Assembly (NCBI RefSeq): GCF_000485795.1
Contig: NZ_AXZL01000067.1
Coordinates: 1-64,000 of the forward strand
Source: Shewanella decolorationis S12
GTDB lineage: Bacteria; Pseudomonadota; Gammaproteobacteria; Enterobacterales; Shewanellaceae
Direction: 5' to 3'
DNA: 64,000 nucleotides
Shown one piece after another: positions 19,529 through 28,603 of the stretch. The position numbers were made by a program, and so were the translations under genes. A model generated the notes under the pieces. That model was not told the DNA's origin and did not search any database. It was given only the letters and a program-made list of their open reading frames with translations. The stretch's first letter is position 1; each line of letters opens with the position of its first letter.

Positions 19529-19716
19529 GCTTGCGTTCCGTTTTTCTGGGGCGGCATTTATAGAGGATTTTAGCTGCAGCTGCAAGTTTTTACCGCCTCA
19601 CGCATAGTGTTCCCAAAAGCAATATCCCCGTCGCCACGCGCCAGCAAAGAGTTTGCAAGCCCTAGCGCCTGAGTTACACTTACGCCCTATTTTATGTGTC
19701 AATTTAAGTGGATCCT

Positions 19717-20436
19717 ATGTCAGCAGCGTCAGTTTCAAAGGTGGTAGTGGTTTTCAGTGGCGGACAAGACTCAACGACTTGTCTTATTCAAGCCTTAACT
19801 CAGTTTGATGAAGTCCACGGGATCACCTTCGATTATGGTCAACGTCACCGTGAAGAAATTGAAGTTGCCAAATCCCTCGCCAAGCGCTTAAAGATCACTA
19901 GCCATAAAGTGATGGATGTTAGCTTACTCAATGAGTTAGCCATTTCAGCCCTCACCCGCGATGCGATCCCCGTGTCCCACGAATTAATGGAAAATGGCTT
20001 ACCCAATACCTTTGTGCCGGGCCGCAATATCCTGTTTTTGACTTTGGCGGGGATCTACGCCTATCAATTAGGGGCCGAGGCGATTATTACCGGCGTGTGT
20101 GAAACCGATTTTTCGGGTTATCCCGATTGTCGCCACGACTTTGTCCGCGCGATGGAATCGGCACTGGTGCAAGGCATGGACAAAAAGCTTGAGATCATCA
20201 CGCCATTAATGTGGCTTAATAAGGCCCAAACTTGGGCGCTGGCCGATAAATACCAGCAACTCGATTTAGTTCGCCACCATACCCTGACCTGTTATAACGG
20301 CATTGTCGGTGATGGTTGCGGTGACTGCCCAGCCTGCCATCTTCGCAAACGGGGCTTAGAGGATTATCTGCAAAATAAAGCAGAGGTAATGGCCTCGCTC
20401 GACAAGGCAACTGAAACGGGTAAACCGCAGGCGTGA
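19717..20436 (+). CDS. queC: 7-cyano-7-deazaguanine synthase
   Basis: ATP-dependent formation of preQ0 from carboxy-deazaguanine and ammonia. A protein of about 239 residues with the PP-loop [14 protein letters not shown] near the start, [12 protein letters not shown], and a C-terminal zinc site [19 protein letters not shown] with four cysteines. The ATG at 19717 is preferred to a GTG 9 nt upstream. The stop codon overlaps the next gene by 4 nt (GTGA), which indicates translational coupling with the rhombosortase. Confidence 0.95.
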   Translation: MSAASVSKVVVVFSGGQDSTTCLIQALTQFDEVHGITFDYGQRHREEIEVAKSLAKRLKITSHKVMDVSLLNELAISALTRDAIPVSHELMENGLPNTFVPGRNILFLTLAGIYAYQLGAEAIITGVCETDFSGYPDCRHDFVRAMESALVQGMDKKLEIITPLMWLNKAQTWALADKYQQLDLVRHHTLTCYNGIVGDGCGDCPACHLRKRGLEDYLQNKAEVMASLDKATETGKPQA

Positions 20437-21035
20437 GACTGTTGACGTTAAAAAAACTCGGCCCCTATTGGCTGGCGCTTATCGTCAGCCTGCTCTGCGC
20501 GCTCTTATATATTGCGGGGCTTTTTACCCCGAGCATAGATAACCTGCTGGCCTATCGCCGCAGCGCCATCAGTGACGGTCAGTGGTGGCGCCTGCTCACA
20601 GGCAATCTGCTGCATACCAATCATTGGCACCTGCTGATGAACCTCGCGGGATTATGGGTAGTGTTGTTTTTGCACCACTTTCATTACCGGCTCAAGGGCT
20701 TAACCGCGCTGTTTATCCTGCTTTGTCTATTTGAAGGCATTGGCCTGTATCTGGGTTATCCGCAGCTATTAGGTTATGTGGGGCTAAGTGGCATGTTACA
20801 CGGCCTATTCACCGTTGGTGCAGTGCAGGATATTCGCCGCAAAATGCGCTCGGGTTATTTGCTGTTGCTCGGCGTGATAGTTAAAGTCGGCCATGAACAG
20901 TTCTATGGTGCCAGTGATGATGTGACCGCCATGATTGGTGCACGCGTCGCCACCGAGGCGCATTTAGTCGGCCTGATCTGTGGCTTAATCTGCGCACTTA
21001 TGGTGTTTGTGTACCAACGAATTAGGGCGTGTTGA
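20433..21035 (+). CDS. rrtA: Rhombosortase (rhomboid-family intramembrane protease)
   Basis: A protein of 200 residues with about six hydrophobic segments. The catalytic serine is in GLSGMLHG near residue 128, and an H-rich loop [13 protein letters not shown] precedes it. Rhombosortases are rhomboid relatives that process proteins with GlyGly-CTERM tails in Shewanella, Vibrio and related bacteria. No GlyGly-CTERM substrate was recognised in this window. GTG start overlapping queC. The last three codons and the stop lie inside the left end of the repeat element beginning at 21023, so the native C-terminus may have been replaced. Confidence 0.85.
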   Translation: MRLLTLKKLGPYWLALIVSLLCALLYIAGLFTPSIDNLLAYRRSAISDGQWWRLLTGNLLHTNHWHLLMNLAGLWVVLFLHHFHYRLKGLTALFILLCLFEGIGLYLGYPQLLGYVGLSGMLHGLFTVGAVQDIRRKMRSGYLLLLGVIVKVGHEQFYGASDDVTAMIGARVATEAHLVGLICGLICALMVFVYQRIRAC

Positions 21036-21290
21036 CGTTTCAGGGTTATTTTTGCAGCAGTTTGGCTGGCTTTTATGCAAGGCAAAGTCCGTGCAGTGTA
21101 GTTATTCTACATAAACGGACGATAACGCGGCAGAAATGCCAGCCAAATGCTGCCCGAAGGGTTCGCCTGGCAAGCCCTTGCTCTTTGTCACTCGTCATTT
21201 GAGTAGAATAACTACACATCATTCCTCGTTTCGCGAGCATGTGCTTGCCAGAACGAACAAAATCTAATCTCGAAACGTCAACACGCCCTA
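21023..21290. mobile_element. Non-autonomous TIR element (MITE-like), complete copy
   Basis: A 268-nt element bounded by inverted copies of TAGGGCGTGTTGACGTTTC (left 21023-21041, right 21272-21290). If the outer TA is the target duplication, the inverted repeat is 17 bp with a TA on each side. Inside are further inverted segments, such as TGTAGTTATTCTAC near 21096 and GTAGAATAACTACA near 21203, and GGCTGGC with GCCAGCC, so much of it can fold into one hairpin. No transposase frame is present. A truncated copy in the opposite orientation lies at 24516-24690. Confidence 0.8.
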
Positions 21291-21345
21291 GATTAGCCAA
21301 GGAAACGCAGCGCTAATTTCTCCTGTTTTGATAAAAACATGTCAT

Positions 21346-21383
21346 AAAAAAGCCGCCTCACGTTGTTGTGTTGGCGGCTTTTT
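21346..21383. terminator. Bidirectional terminator before the uvrB end
   Basis: AAAAAGCCGCC and GGCGGCTTTTT form an 11-bp stem with a 15-nt loop. On the minus strand it follows uvrB, whose stop is at 21460; on the plus strand it could stop read-through from queC-rrtA. Confidence 0.8.
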
Positions 21384-21459
21384 ATTAGGTAGTGAAGCTT
21401 GGTATCTGCTTGATTAATATCGCAGTCCTGCATCTAACTCAGCTAAGACACAGATTGGG

Positions 21460-23481
21460 TTAAGCCGTTATTAGCAACTCCCGTAAACGTTTCACCTCAT
21501 CACGCAGGGCCGCCGCCTGTTCAAATTCCAAGTTACGCGCATGCTCATGCATTTGCTTCTCGAGCTTGTCGATATCATGGCTTAACTGCGCCGCATCGGC
21601 CTGATAACGTTTCGCTTTAGGTTCAGCCACTTTATCCAGTGACGATTGGCTATACCCCTTTTCAGTGTCTCTACCATCGTCCACATCCATCACGTCGGTT
21701 ATACGCTTGACCACGCCCTTTGGCACAATGCCATGCTCAAGGTTGTAGGCGTGTTGTTTCTCGCGGCGGCGCTCGGTTTCGCCCATCGCCTTGGCCATCG
21801 ACTGGGTGATCCTATCCGCATAGAGGATAACCTTGCCATTGACGTTACGCGCTGCGCGACCAATAGTCTGGATCAGCGAACGCTCCGAACGTAAAAAGCC
21901 TTCCTTATCCGCATCGAGAATACAGACCAAGGAAACCTCGGGCATGTCTAAACCTTCACGCAACAAGTTGATACCGACCAGCACATCAAACTTACCGAGG
22001 CGCAAATCGCGGATGATCTCCACCCGCTCCACGGTATCGATATCAGAGTGTAAGTAGCGGACTTTGACGCCGTGTTCGTCGAGGTATTCGGTTAAATCCT
22101 CCGACATGCGTTTGGTTAAGGTGGTGACAAGCACCCGCTCGTTGACGGCAACGCGCTTGGCCACCTCGGAGAGTAAATCGTCCACTTGAATGCTGACCGG
22201 ACGCACTTCCAACTCGGGATCGAGCAAGCCAGTTGGCCGCACCACTTGCTCAACAATCTCGCCGCCACTCTTATCCAGCTCATAAGGGTTTGGTGTTGCC
22301 GACACATAAATGGTCTGCGGCATCAATTGCTCAAACTCTTCAAACTTCAATGGCCGGTTATCGAGCGCCGAAGGTAAACGGAAGCCATATTCCACAAGCG
22401 TGGTTTTACGGGAACGGTCACCCTTATACATGGCACCAATTTGCGGCACAGTGACGTGGGACTCGTCGATAATCAACAAACCATCGGCGGGTAAATAATC
22501 GAGCAAGGTCGGCGGTCCTTCACCCGGTGCACGACCCGACAAGTAGCGAGAGTAATTTTCAATACCGGAGCAATAGCCCAGCTCGACCATCATCTCGATA
22601 TCGTATTGCACCCGCTCGTGGATCCGCTGCGCTTCAATCAACTTATTGTTGTCGAGCAGATACTGCTTACGCTCGCGCAGCTCTTCCTTAATTAATTCGG
22701 TCGCTTCGAGGATTTTTTCACGCGGCGTCACATAGTGGGTTTTCGGATATACAGTAGTGCGCGCAATACGCTTAACTATCTGCCCCGTTAACGGGTCAAA
22801 CTCGCTTAAACGTTCAATTTCATCGTCAAATAGCTCTACCCGAATACCGTAGCGATCCGAGTCAGCAGGAAAAATATCGATGACTTCACCACGGACTCGG
22901 AAGGTACCACGCTGCAACTCGAGATCGTTGCGGGTATATTGCAGCTCACTCAGGCGCTTAAGAATATCCCGCTGCCCCATGGTATCGCCTTGGCGTAGGT
23001 GCAACAGCATCTTCATGTAGGAATCGGGATCGCCGAGGCCGTAAATTGCCGATACAGAGGCGATTAACACAACATCCTTGCGCTCCAGCAGTGCTTTCGT
23101 GGCCGAGAGGCGCATTTGCTCGATATGGGCGTTCACCGACGCATCCTTTTCAATAAAGGTGTTCGATGCGGGTACGTAGGCTTCTGGCTGGTAATAGTCG
23201 TAATAGGAGACAAAGTATTCCACCGCATTATTGGGGAAAAACTCTTTCATCTCGCCATAAAGCTGCGCCGCCAGCGTCTTATTTGGCGCCATAATAATCG
23301 TCGGGCGCCCAAGCTGGGCAATCACATTGGCGATGGTGAATGTCTTACCCGAGCCCGTCACCCCCAAAAGGGTTTGGCAAGCTAGGCCAGATTCGAGGCC
23401 ATCGACCAACTTAGCGATGGCCGTTGGCTGATCCCCTGCGGGGGCGAATTGGGATTCAAGCTGAAAAACAGATTCTGACAC
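21460..23481 (-). CDS. uvrB: Excinuclease ABC subunit B
   Basis: DNA-damage recognition helicase of nucleotide excision repair, working with UvrA and UvrC. The 673 residues equal the E. coli length. Seen are Walker A GVTGSGKT near residue 42, the beta-hairpin region [15 protein letters not shown], motif [16 protein letters not shown] (motif VI), and a C-terminal UvrC-interacting UVR motif ([27 protein letters not shown]). Upstream sequence was checked for a LexA box; none of the CTGT-N8-ACAG type was found close to the start. Confidence 0.98.
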   Translation of the reverse strand: MSESVFQLESQFAPAGDQPTAIAKLVDGLESGLACQTLLGVTGSGKTFTIANVIAQLGRPTIIMAPNKTLAAQLYGEMKEFFPNNAVEYFVSYYDYYQPEAYVPASNTFIEKDASVNAHIEQMRLSATKALLERKDVVLIASVSAIYGLGDPDSYMKMLLHLRQGDTMGQRDILKRLSELQYTRNDLELQRGTFRVRGEVIDIFPADSDRYGIRVELFDDEIERLSEFDPLTGQIVKRIARTTVYPKTHYVTPREKILEATELIKEELRERKQYLLDNNKLIEAQRIHERVQYDIEMMVELGYCSGIENYSRYLSGRAPGEGPPTLLDYLPADGLLIIDESHVTVPQIGAMYKGDRSRKTTLVEYGFRLPSALDNRPLKFEEFEQLMPQTIYVSATPNPYELDKSGGEIVEQVVRPTGLLDPELEVRPVSIQVDDLLSEVAKRVAVNERVLVTTLTKRMSEDLTEYLDEHGVKVRYLHSDIDTVERVEIIRDLRLGKFDVLVGINLLREGLDMPEVSLVCILDADKEGFLRSERSLIQTIGRAARNVNGKVILYADRITQSMAKAMGETERRREKQHAYNLEHGIVPKGVVKRITDVMDVDDGRDTEKGYSQSSLDKVAEPKAKRYQADAAQLSHDIDKLEKQMHEHARNLEFEQAAALRDEVKRLRELLITA

Positions 23482-24175
23482 GCGAACATATCCTTGTGGT
23501 TAGTCGACTCATTCTAATCAAGTCGCCCATTAAGCTCCAGCAGTTATCCCTTTTCAATTACAAGCACTCGCTTGCAATACCCAAGAAGCGTGACATTTTA
23601 ATGGATAAAAAATGAAATTTTTTGACTACGGTGTTTTCGCACGCAAATTGGCGATAAAACGCCCTAAAATTCAGGAGAAATGCCAAATTAATACACAAGA
23701 GTTGACTTTCACTTGCTTACAAAATTGCAACCTAACCCGAGTCTAAAAAAGATAAGACTTGCAATTATTATCTATTTGAAAAATAAAGCTTAAAAAAACT
23801 ATCGCCAAAATAGTGCAATTTAAGTCCATCGCCCGCACAGCAAGGCTTTGCTGACGGTTTCAAGCCGCAACTCACAGGGTTATCCACAGAATTTGTTGAT
23901 AAGTCGAAATAAGTGAGAAACCATGAGGGATTGAGGAGTATTTCACCCTAATGTTAGTGGAAGAAGGGCTTTGGTAATTTAATTACATTTGATAAATGTT
24001 ACTACTTGTTACAGCCTCGATCATTCTAAAAATCTGATACATGGCCGAGCATTATGCTTAAACTCTAGCATCGTAGAATAAAATGACAGCGTTTACCCAT
24101 TCACGCCATATTAATGTCGACAACTCCTTTATATCGGGTTCGTTTTGCTGATTTATCAGTACTCAGATAGCTGCG
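23482..24175. other. Long non-coding AT-rich gap upstream of uvrB
   Basis: About 690 nt with no convincing gene. It should contain the uvrB promoter at its left end. A single perfect DnaA-box-like TTATCCACA is at 23880-23888, followed by TTGTTGATAAG, a weak second similarity. No tandem boxes or iteron array support an origin. No terminators or hairpins stand out. Confidence 0.6.
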
Positions 24176-24379
24176 TTAAATTAAGTTCTCAGCCTGTGCG
24201 GCGGCAAAAATCACTTCGTCCGCCGATGCAACGACAAAGAGAATTTTGGCTAAATCTTGGATTTTCTGAAAATCAGGATCATCTAAATGCATAGACAATT
24301 CACGATACTGACCCAGGACATCTAAGATCAAAGATTGCTGAAATAAGGCTTCCGCTTGTACTAATCGACTTAATGCCAT
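24176..24379 (-). CDS. Small conserved-looking hypothetical protein
   Basis: A 67-residue acidic, helical protein without a signal peptide (LVQAEALFQQSLILDVLGQYRELSMHL; KIQDLAKILFVVASADEVIFAAAQA). The ATG at 24379 has GAGGTG 6 nt upstream, a good ribosome binding site, and it is preferred over a GTG three codons earlier that would overlap that site. Family not recognised. It stands alone between two non-coding stretches. Composition looks protein-like, hence probably a real gene. Confidence 0.6.
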   Translation of the reverse strand: MALSRLVQAEALFQQSLILDVLGQYRELSMHLDDPDFQKIQDLAKILFVVASADEVIFAAAQAENLI

Positions 24380-25003
24380 AGTTATCACCTCTCAGGATGT
24401 TTTAGATGCCACTTATCGTTAAAAATGGCGCCTACCTATCACGGTAAGGATACTTGACCTGTTTGAGTTAAATGGCTTCGTCACAATGCAAAGAACAAGT
24501 TCAATGCTGCATAGCTAGGGCGTGTTAACGTTTCGAGATTCGATTTTGTTCATTCTGGCGAGCACATGCTCGCGAAACGAGGAATGATGTGTCGTTATTC
24601 GACTCAAATGACGAGCGGCTCTTATGACAGAAAGTCAGAGCAAGGGCTTGCCAGACGAACCCTTCGGGCAATATTTGGCTGGTTTTTCTCGTGCAGAGCA
24701 TACTTTTAAAGTATCCAAATTATCTGCCCAACCCAATAACTGCTGTCAATTTAACCAATTAAGCACTATGGCGACTAAAATCTGCGGATAAATAGCCAAA
24801 TGTGTTTAGCGGTATGCACACGCTATCTTACGAAAACATAAGTTATTTCTTCATCAAAATGCTGATTTCTACACCGCAATGCACATTAGATGAGCACTTA
24901 ACAGCATAATTACACTTTTTTTAGTAACTCGAGTTGACTCCACCCAAAGAGCGTTTTACTATGCGCTCCGTTCTCAACGAGTCATCGAGACGAAATAAAC
25001 GAT
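24380..25003. other. Non-coding stretch with a truncated repeat, before tRNA-Asn
   Basis: About 620 nt with no gene. The left half holds the truncated TIR element at 24516-24690. The rest (24690-25003) is AT-rich, and the stretch near 24950-25000 probably contains the tRNA-Asn promoter. No second TIR was found to the right. Confidence 0.6.
24516..24690. mobile_element. Truncated copy of the TIR element
   Basis: Begins with TAGGGCGTGTTAACGTTTC (one base different from the complete copy) and continues through the same landmarks as the reverse complement of 21290-21120: AGCACATGCTCGCGAAACG, ATGATGTG, CAAATGACGAG, AGCAAGGGCTTGCCAG, GAACCCTTCGGGCA and TTTGGCTGG. It has a short extra segment (near GGCTCTTATGAC) and then ends; no right TIR follows. 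A degraded or half-deleted element. Confidence 0.75.
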
Positions 25004-25079
25004 TCCCCTGTAGTTCAGTCGGTAGAACGGCGGACTGTTAATCCGTATGTCACTGGTTCAAGTCCAGTCAGGGGAGCCA
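25004..25079 (+). tRNA. tRNA-Asn (GTT), copy 1
   Basis: A 76-nt tRNA with acceptor TCCCCTG paired to CAGGGGA, encoded CCA, D arm GTTCAGTCGGTAGAAC, anticodon GTT at 25036-25038 and T loop TTCAAGT. Confidence 0.97.
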
Positions 25080-25126
25080 AGTTTCAATCTCGATAAAAGT
25101 GAGGATGCAGTTAGGTAACTAACGAT

Positions 25127-25202
25127 TCCCCTGTAGTTCAGTCGGTAGAACGGCGGACTGTTAATCCGTATGTCACTGGTTCAAGTCCAGTCAGGGGAGC
25201 CA
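25127..25202 (+). tRNA. tRNA-Asn (GTT), copy 2
   Basis: Identical 76-nt copy, anticodon at 25159-25161, CCA encoded. The spacer after copy 1 is 47 nt. Both copies are preceded by ACGAT, part of a common leader. Confidence 0.97.
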
Positions 25203-25409
25203 CTTTATTTCTTGTTAACCTCCCTACTCCAAGCTCAAATAACTCGTCCTGTTGCCGCGTGTTTTCATTTCTGTTTTACGCTAAATACGGTTACACTGTG
25301 AGCAGTTTGTTAACTAAAATTCCGAGTATCATCACGCAGATAGGAATATTGCACATCATCCCATGCAATAGCTTATCGCCCATACTTTGACAAATTGAGA
25401 GCGAATTTT

Positions 25410-27314
25410 ATGGCGATGTCTAAATCATATCCCATTTTTTTACTGCTGATTTTTTTAGGACTATTTGGCTGGATTTATCACAACGAAAATAACCAGCTCC
25501 AGATGCAGCAACAGCAAGAGCTCAATGATTTCCGACAATACATGGGTAATTTTGCCCAATGGCAAGGCAATGGTGCCGAACTGTACCAAAGCATTACAGC
25601 ACACTATCCATTGCAATTTTTTCAATATATCGACGATACCGACGGCCAACTTAATTACACTCAGGGTGAATTAAATACCCAAAGTGCACATCCATTAGCG
25701 AGCTTATTTGCTTTAGATCTTTCTCATACGCAAAAGCTGGCTACGGGTCGATTACAGGTGAAACTAAGTGCTGACCAAGCTATCGAAAACGCTATCAGTA
25801 ATACCCAACAATTAGGCATAGTACTGTTACTCACCTATATGGTTTTAATGGCCATATTTATACTACTTATCAATAAGTTAAAATCTGCTATCCGTTATGC
25901 AGCTGACTATATTTCCCATATCCCTGAAATGAGTTTCTCTGCTATTGAGTCTTCTAAGCTCAATGGTGAAATGGCGCCAGTGAGATTAGCCTTAGAAGAC
26001 TGCCGTACGCAGTTAAAATCGCAAATGGATAATCTCACCCAAGAGAACCAAAAACTCCATAAGGTAGCTTACCAAGATCCGATTACAGGTTTCGGTAGCC
26101 GTCCTCGTTTTACTACAAAATTAGAAAGTATCAGTAATCGCGCCATTCCGCAGTTGGGCTTACTCGCCATGGTCAAAGCCACTGAACTTGCTCATGTTAA
26201 TCAGTTACAGGGGCGTTCTGCTGGTGATGACTATTTGTCAAGTGTGGCTAATTGTATTCGCAAAGCGTGTTCAAAATACGCCGATGCCGAATGCTACCGC
26301 GTATCCAGTGCCGATTTTGCGGTATTTTTGCCTGACTTAGTGTTAAAAGATGGCCCTAAGTTTTTAGAGCAACTCAAAGTATTTCTCGATGAATACCAGC
26401 AAATGACCAAGGCTGAATCGGTTGCACACATTGGTTTAGTGCCTTATCAACAGGGTACAGATCCAGTCAACCTGCTCACCCTTGCCGATACCGCGGTGAG
26501 CATAGCGCAAACACTCGGGCCTAATAGTTTCCATATTCAAGAAAAACTCAATGGCGATGAACAATTTGGTGACGATCGTTGGAAAATGGCGATCAATGAC
26601 TTAATTACCCGCCAAGCGCTGAAATTTTTTCAGCAGCCAATTCAACCTTGTCGTAACGATGTCGAAGTTTACCGTGAGCTACTCGCGCGGTTTTACAATA
26701 GTGAAGGCAAGTTTTTACCCACGACGACGGTTATCGCGATGGCTGAACGCCATGGCATGAGCACCGAATTAGATAAATTGGTGGTGATAAGTACATTAAA
26801 AATGCTTAAGGAAAACCCCACAATTAGCGGTAACTTCGGTATCAATATTAGCGCCTTTTCAGCCCATCAAGAGCTGTTTATTGGCTGGTTAAAAGATATT
26901 CTTGGCAAGCACAGATATATCGCCTCTCGCCTTGTTTTTGAACTAAACGAATCCGGCATGCAGGCTAATTTAGGGGCAAGCTATAAGTTTGTCCGTGAAG
27001 TACACAGTGTCGGTTCACGGGTCTCAATTGAGCGCTTTGGGATGAGCTTTACCTCCTTCAAATTCTTCAGCGAAGTGCGCCCAGACTACATCAAGCTCGA
27101 TGGTAGCTATACCTCATCAATCGATGAAGACAGCAATAATAAGTTCTTTGTGCGGATGATGGTGGATGTAGCAAGACGTATCGGCATCCGTGTGATCGCC
27201 ACCAGTGTCGAGCGTCAGGAGGAAAAATTGACCCTCGAAAAACTCCTCGTCGATGGTCTGCAGGGCTATTACATCGCTCAGCCTCAAGCGATTACTTTAA
27301 CTGATCAAATTTAA
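25410..27314 (+). CDS. Membrane protein with degenerate GGDEF and EAL domains
   Basis: A protein of about 634 residues with an N-terminal membrane segment (about 5-22), a periplasmic region, a second membrane segment (about 132-152), a helical linker, a GGDEF-like domain and an EAL-like domain. The GGDEF signature is replaced by RVSSADF. In the EAL part the EAL motif reads ELLARF, DDFG is ERFG and the AEGVE Glu is lost (ATSVERQ), so both activities are probably gone. The architecture and lost motifs recall CsrD-type regulators, but homology to CsrD is a guess. ATG at 25410 is preferred to a TTG at 25395. It lies 125 nt upstream of rsxA and may be a separate unit. Confidence 0.85.
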   Translation: MAMSKSYPIFLLLIFLGLFGWIYHNENNQLQMQQQQELNDFRQYMGNFAQWQGNGAELYQSITAHYPLQFFQYIDDTDGQLNYTQGELNTQSAHPLASLFALDLSHTQKLATGRLQVKLSADQAIENAISNTQQLGIVLLLTYMVLMAIFILLINKLKSAIRYAADYISHIPEMSFSAIESSKLNGEMAPVRLALEDCRTQLKSQMDNLTQENQKLHKVAYQDPITGFGSRPRFTTKLESISNRAIPQLGLLAMVKATELAHVNQLQGRSAGDDYLSSVANCIRKACSKYADAECYRVSSADFAVFLPDLVLKDGPKFLEQLKVFLDEYQQMTKAESVAHIGLVPYQQGTDPVNLLTLADTAVSIAQTLGPNSFHIQEKLNGDEQFGDDRWKMAINDLITRQALKFFQQPIQPCRNDVEVYRELLARFYNSEGKFLPTTTVIAMAERHGMSTELDKLVVISTLKMLKENPTISGNFGINISAFSAHQELFIGWLKDILGKHRYIASRLVFELNESGMQANLGASYKFVREVHSVGSRVSIERFGMSFTSFKFFSEVRPDYIKLDGSYTSSIDEDSNNKFFVRMMVDVARRIGIRVIATSVERQEEKLTLEKLLVDGLQGYYIAQPQAITLTDQI

Positions 27315-27439
27315 GCCAACCAAAGATTAACGGAGCACTCAAATTTACAGTAAAGATAGTTAACCCTGCATTCTATATGTTGTTTATGCAAACGGAAAAG
27401 TCGATAATACGGCCAAGATCCGTTTAGACAAGTATTCAG

Positions 27440-28018
27440 ATGAGTGAATATCTCCTGTTGTTGATCAGCACTGTACTGGTCAACAATTTCGTTTTAGTGA
27501 AATTCTTAGGTTTATGTCCATTTATGGGGGTCTCCAGCAAATTGGAGTCCGCTATCGGCATGTCTATGGCCACCACCTTTGTGCTGACCTTGGCCTCCAT
27601 TCTTAGTTACCTCGTCAATCAATATCTGTTATTGCCCTTTGACCTTAGCTACTTGCGTACCATGAGCTTTATTCTGGTCATTGCCGTGGTTGTGCAATTT
27701 ACTGAGATGGTGGTGCAAAAAACCAGTGCGGCTTTACACCGCGCCCTCGGTATCTATCTGCCACTGATCACCACTAACTGCGCAGTATTAGGTGTTGCAC
27801 TGTTAAACGTGAACGAAAAACACGACTTTATTCAATCAGCTATCTATGGTTTTGGCGCTGCTGTGGGATTTTCCTTAGTGTTAATTCTGTTTTCCGCGAT
27901 GCGCGAACGTTTAGCGGCTGCCGATGTGCCCATGCCGTTTAAGGGCGGTGCCATCGCCATGATCACCGCAGGCTTAATGTCTTTAGCCTTTATGGGATTC
28001 ACAGGATTGGTTAAATAG
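27440..28018 (+). CDS. rsxA: Rnf/Rsx complex subunit A
   Basis: Inner-membrane subunit of the Rnf (Rsx) electron transport complex, which couples electron flow between NADH and ferredoxin to ion movement; in E. coli the same complex keeps SoxR reduced. The 192 residues form about six transmembrane helices. [20 protein letters not shown] near the start and [12 protein letters not shown] in the middle carry conserved cysteines of RnfA. First gene of the rsxABCDGE operon; the stop codon is directly followed by the rsxB start. Confidence 0.97.
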   Translation: MSEYLLLLISTVLVNNFVLVKFLGLCPFMGVSSKLESAIGMSMATTFVLTLASILSYLVNQYLLLPFDLSYLRTMSFILVIAVVVQFTEMVVQKTSAALHRALGIYLPLITTNCAVLGVALLNVNEKHDFIQSAIYGFGAAVGFSLVLILFSAMRERLAAADVPMPFKGGAIAMITAGLMSLAFMGFTGLVK

Positions 28019-28600
28019 ATGTCCACCATGTTAATTGCCGTTATCTTATTAACCCTATTGGCATTGTTCTTTGGGGTATTACTCGGATTTGCCGCCTTAA
28101 AATTTAAGGTTGAAGGCAATCCCATTGTCGATGAACTCGAAGCGATTTTGCCACAAACCCAATGTGGTCAATGTGGTTATCCCGGTTGCCGCCCCTACGC
28201 CGAAGCGATTGCCAATGGCGATAAAGTCAACAAGTGCCCGCCCGGCGGCACTGCGACCATGGAAAAGCTCGCCAGCTTAATGGGTGTCGAGCCCGAGCCG
28301 CTCAACGCCGAGGCTCAGTCCCAAGTCAAAAAAGTCGCCTACATTCGCGAAGATGAATGTATTGGCTGCACTAAGTGTATTCAGGCCTGTCCAGTCGATG
28401 CCATTATTGGTGCGGGTAAACTCATGCACACCGTGCTCACCGCCGACTGTACTGGCTGCGATCTCTGTGTCGAACCCTGCCCCGTTGACTGTATCGATAT
28501 GATCCCTGTGGGCCAAAATCTGAAAAACTGGAACTGGCGCTTAAACGCCATTCCCGTGACTCTTATCCAAGAGACCCCGCACGAAGAAAAGAGAGGATAA
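28019..28600 (+). CDS. rsxB: Rnf/Rsx complex subunit B (ferredoxin-like)
   Basis: Iron-sulphur subunit on the cytoplasmic side. A protein of 193 residues with an N-terminal membrane anchor (residues 4-26), the four-Cys domain [15 protein letters not shown] (last Cys in KCPPGG), and two ferredoxin clusters [16 protein letters not shown] and [16 protein letters not shown]. It starts directly after the rsxA stop (no gap). Length and cysteines match RsxB of other Gammaproteobacteria. Confidence 0.97.
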   Translation: MSTMLIAVILLTLLALFFGVLLGFAALKFKVEGNPIVDELEAILPQTQCGQCGYPGCRPYAEAIANGDKVNKCPPGGTATMEKLASLMGVEPEPLNAEAQSQVKKVAYIREDECIGCTKCIQACPVDAIIGAGKLMHTVLTADCTGCDLCVEPCPVDCIDMIPVGQNLKNWNWRLNAIPVTLIQETPHEEKRG

Positions 28601-28603
28601 GCG

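Noticed and set aside
23482..23600. LexA box before uvrB
   Set aside because: No CTGT-N8-ACAG pattern was found in the 120 nt upstream of the start.
23880..23888. DnaA-box TTATCCACA in the gap upstream of uvrB
   Set aside because: Only one perfect box and no cluster, no AT-rich unwinding block and no dnaA/dnaN nearby, so it is not called an origin.
21023..24690. Composite transposon formed by the two repeat copies
   Set aside because: The copies lack transposase and the second is truncated; uvrB and its surroundings look like core chromosome.
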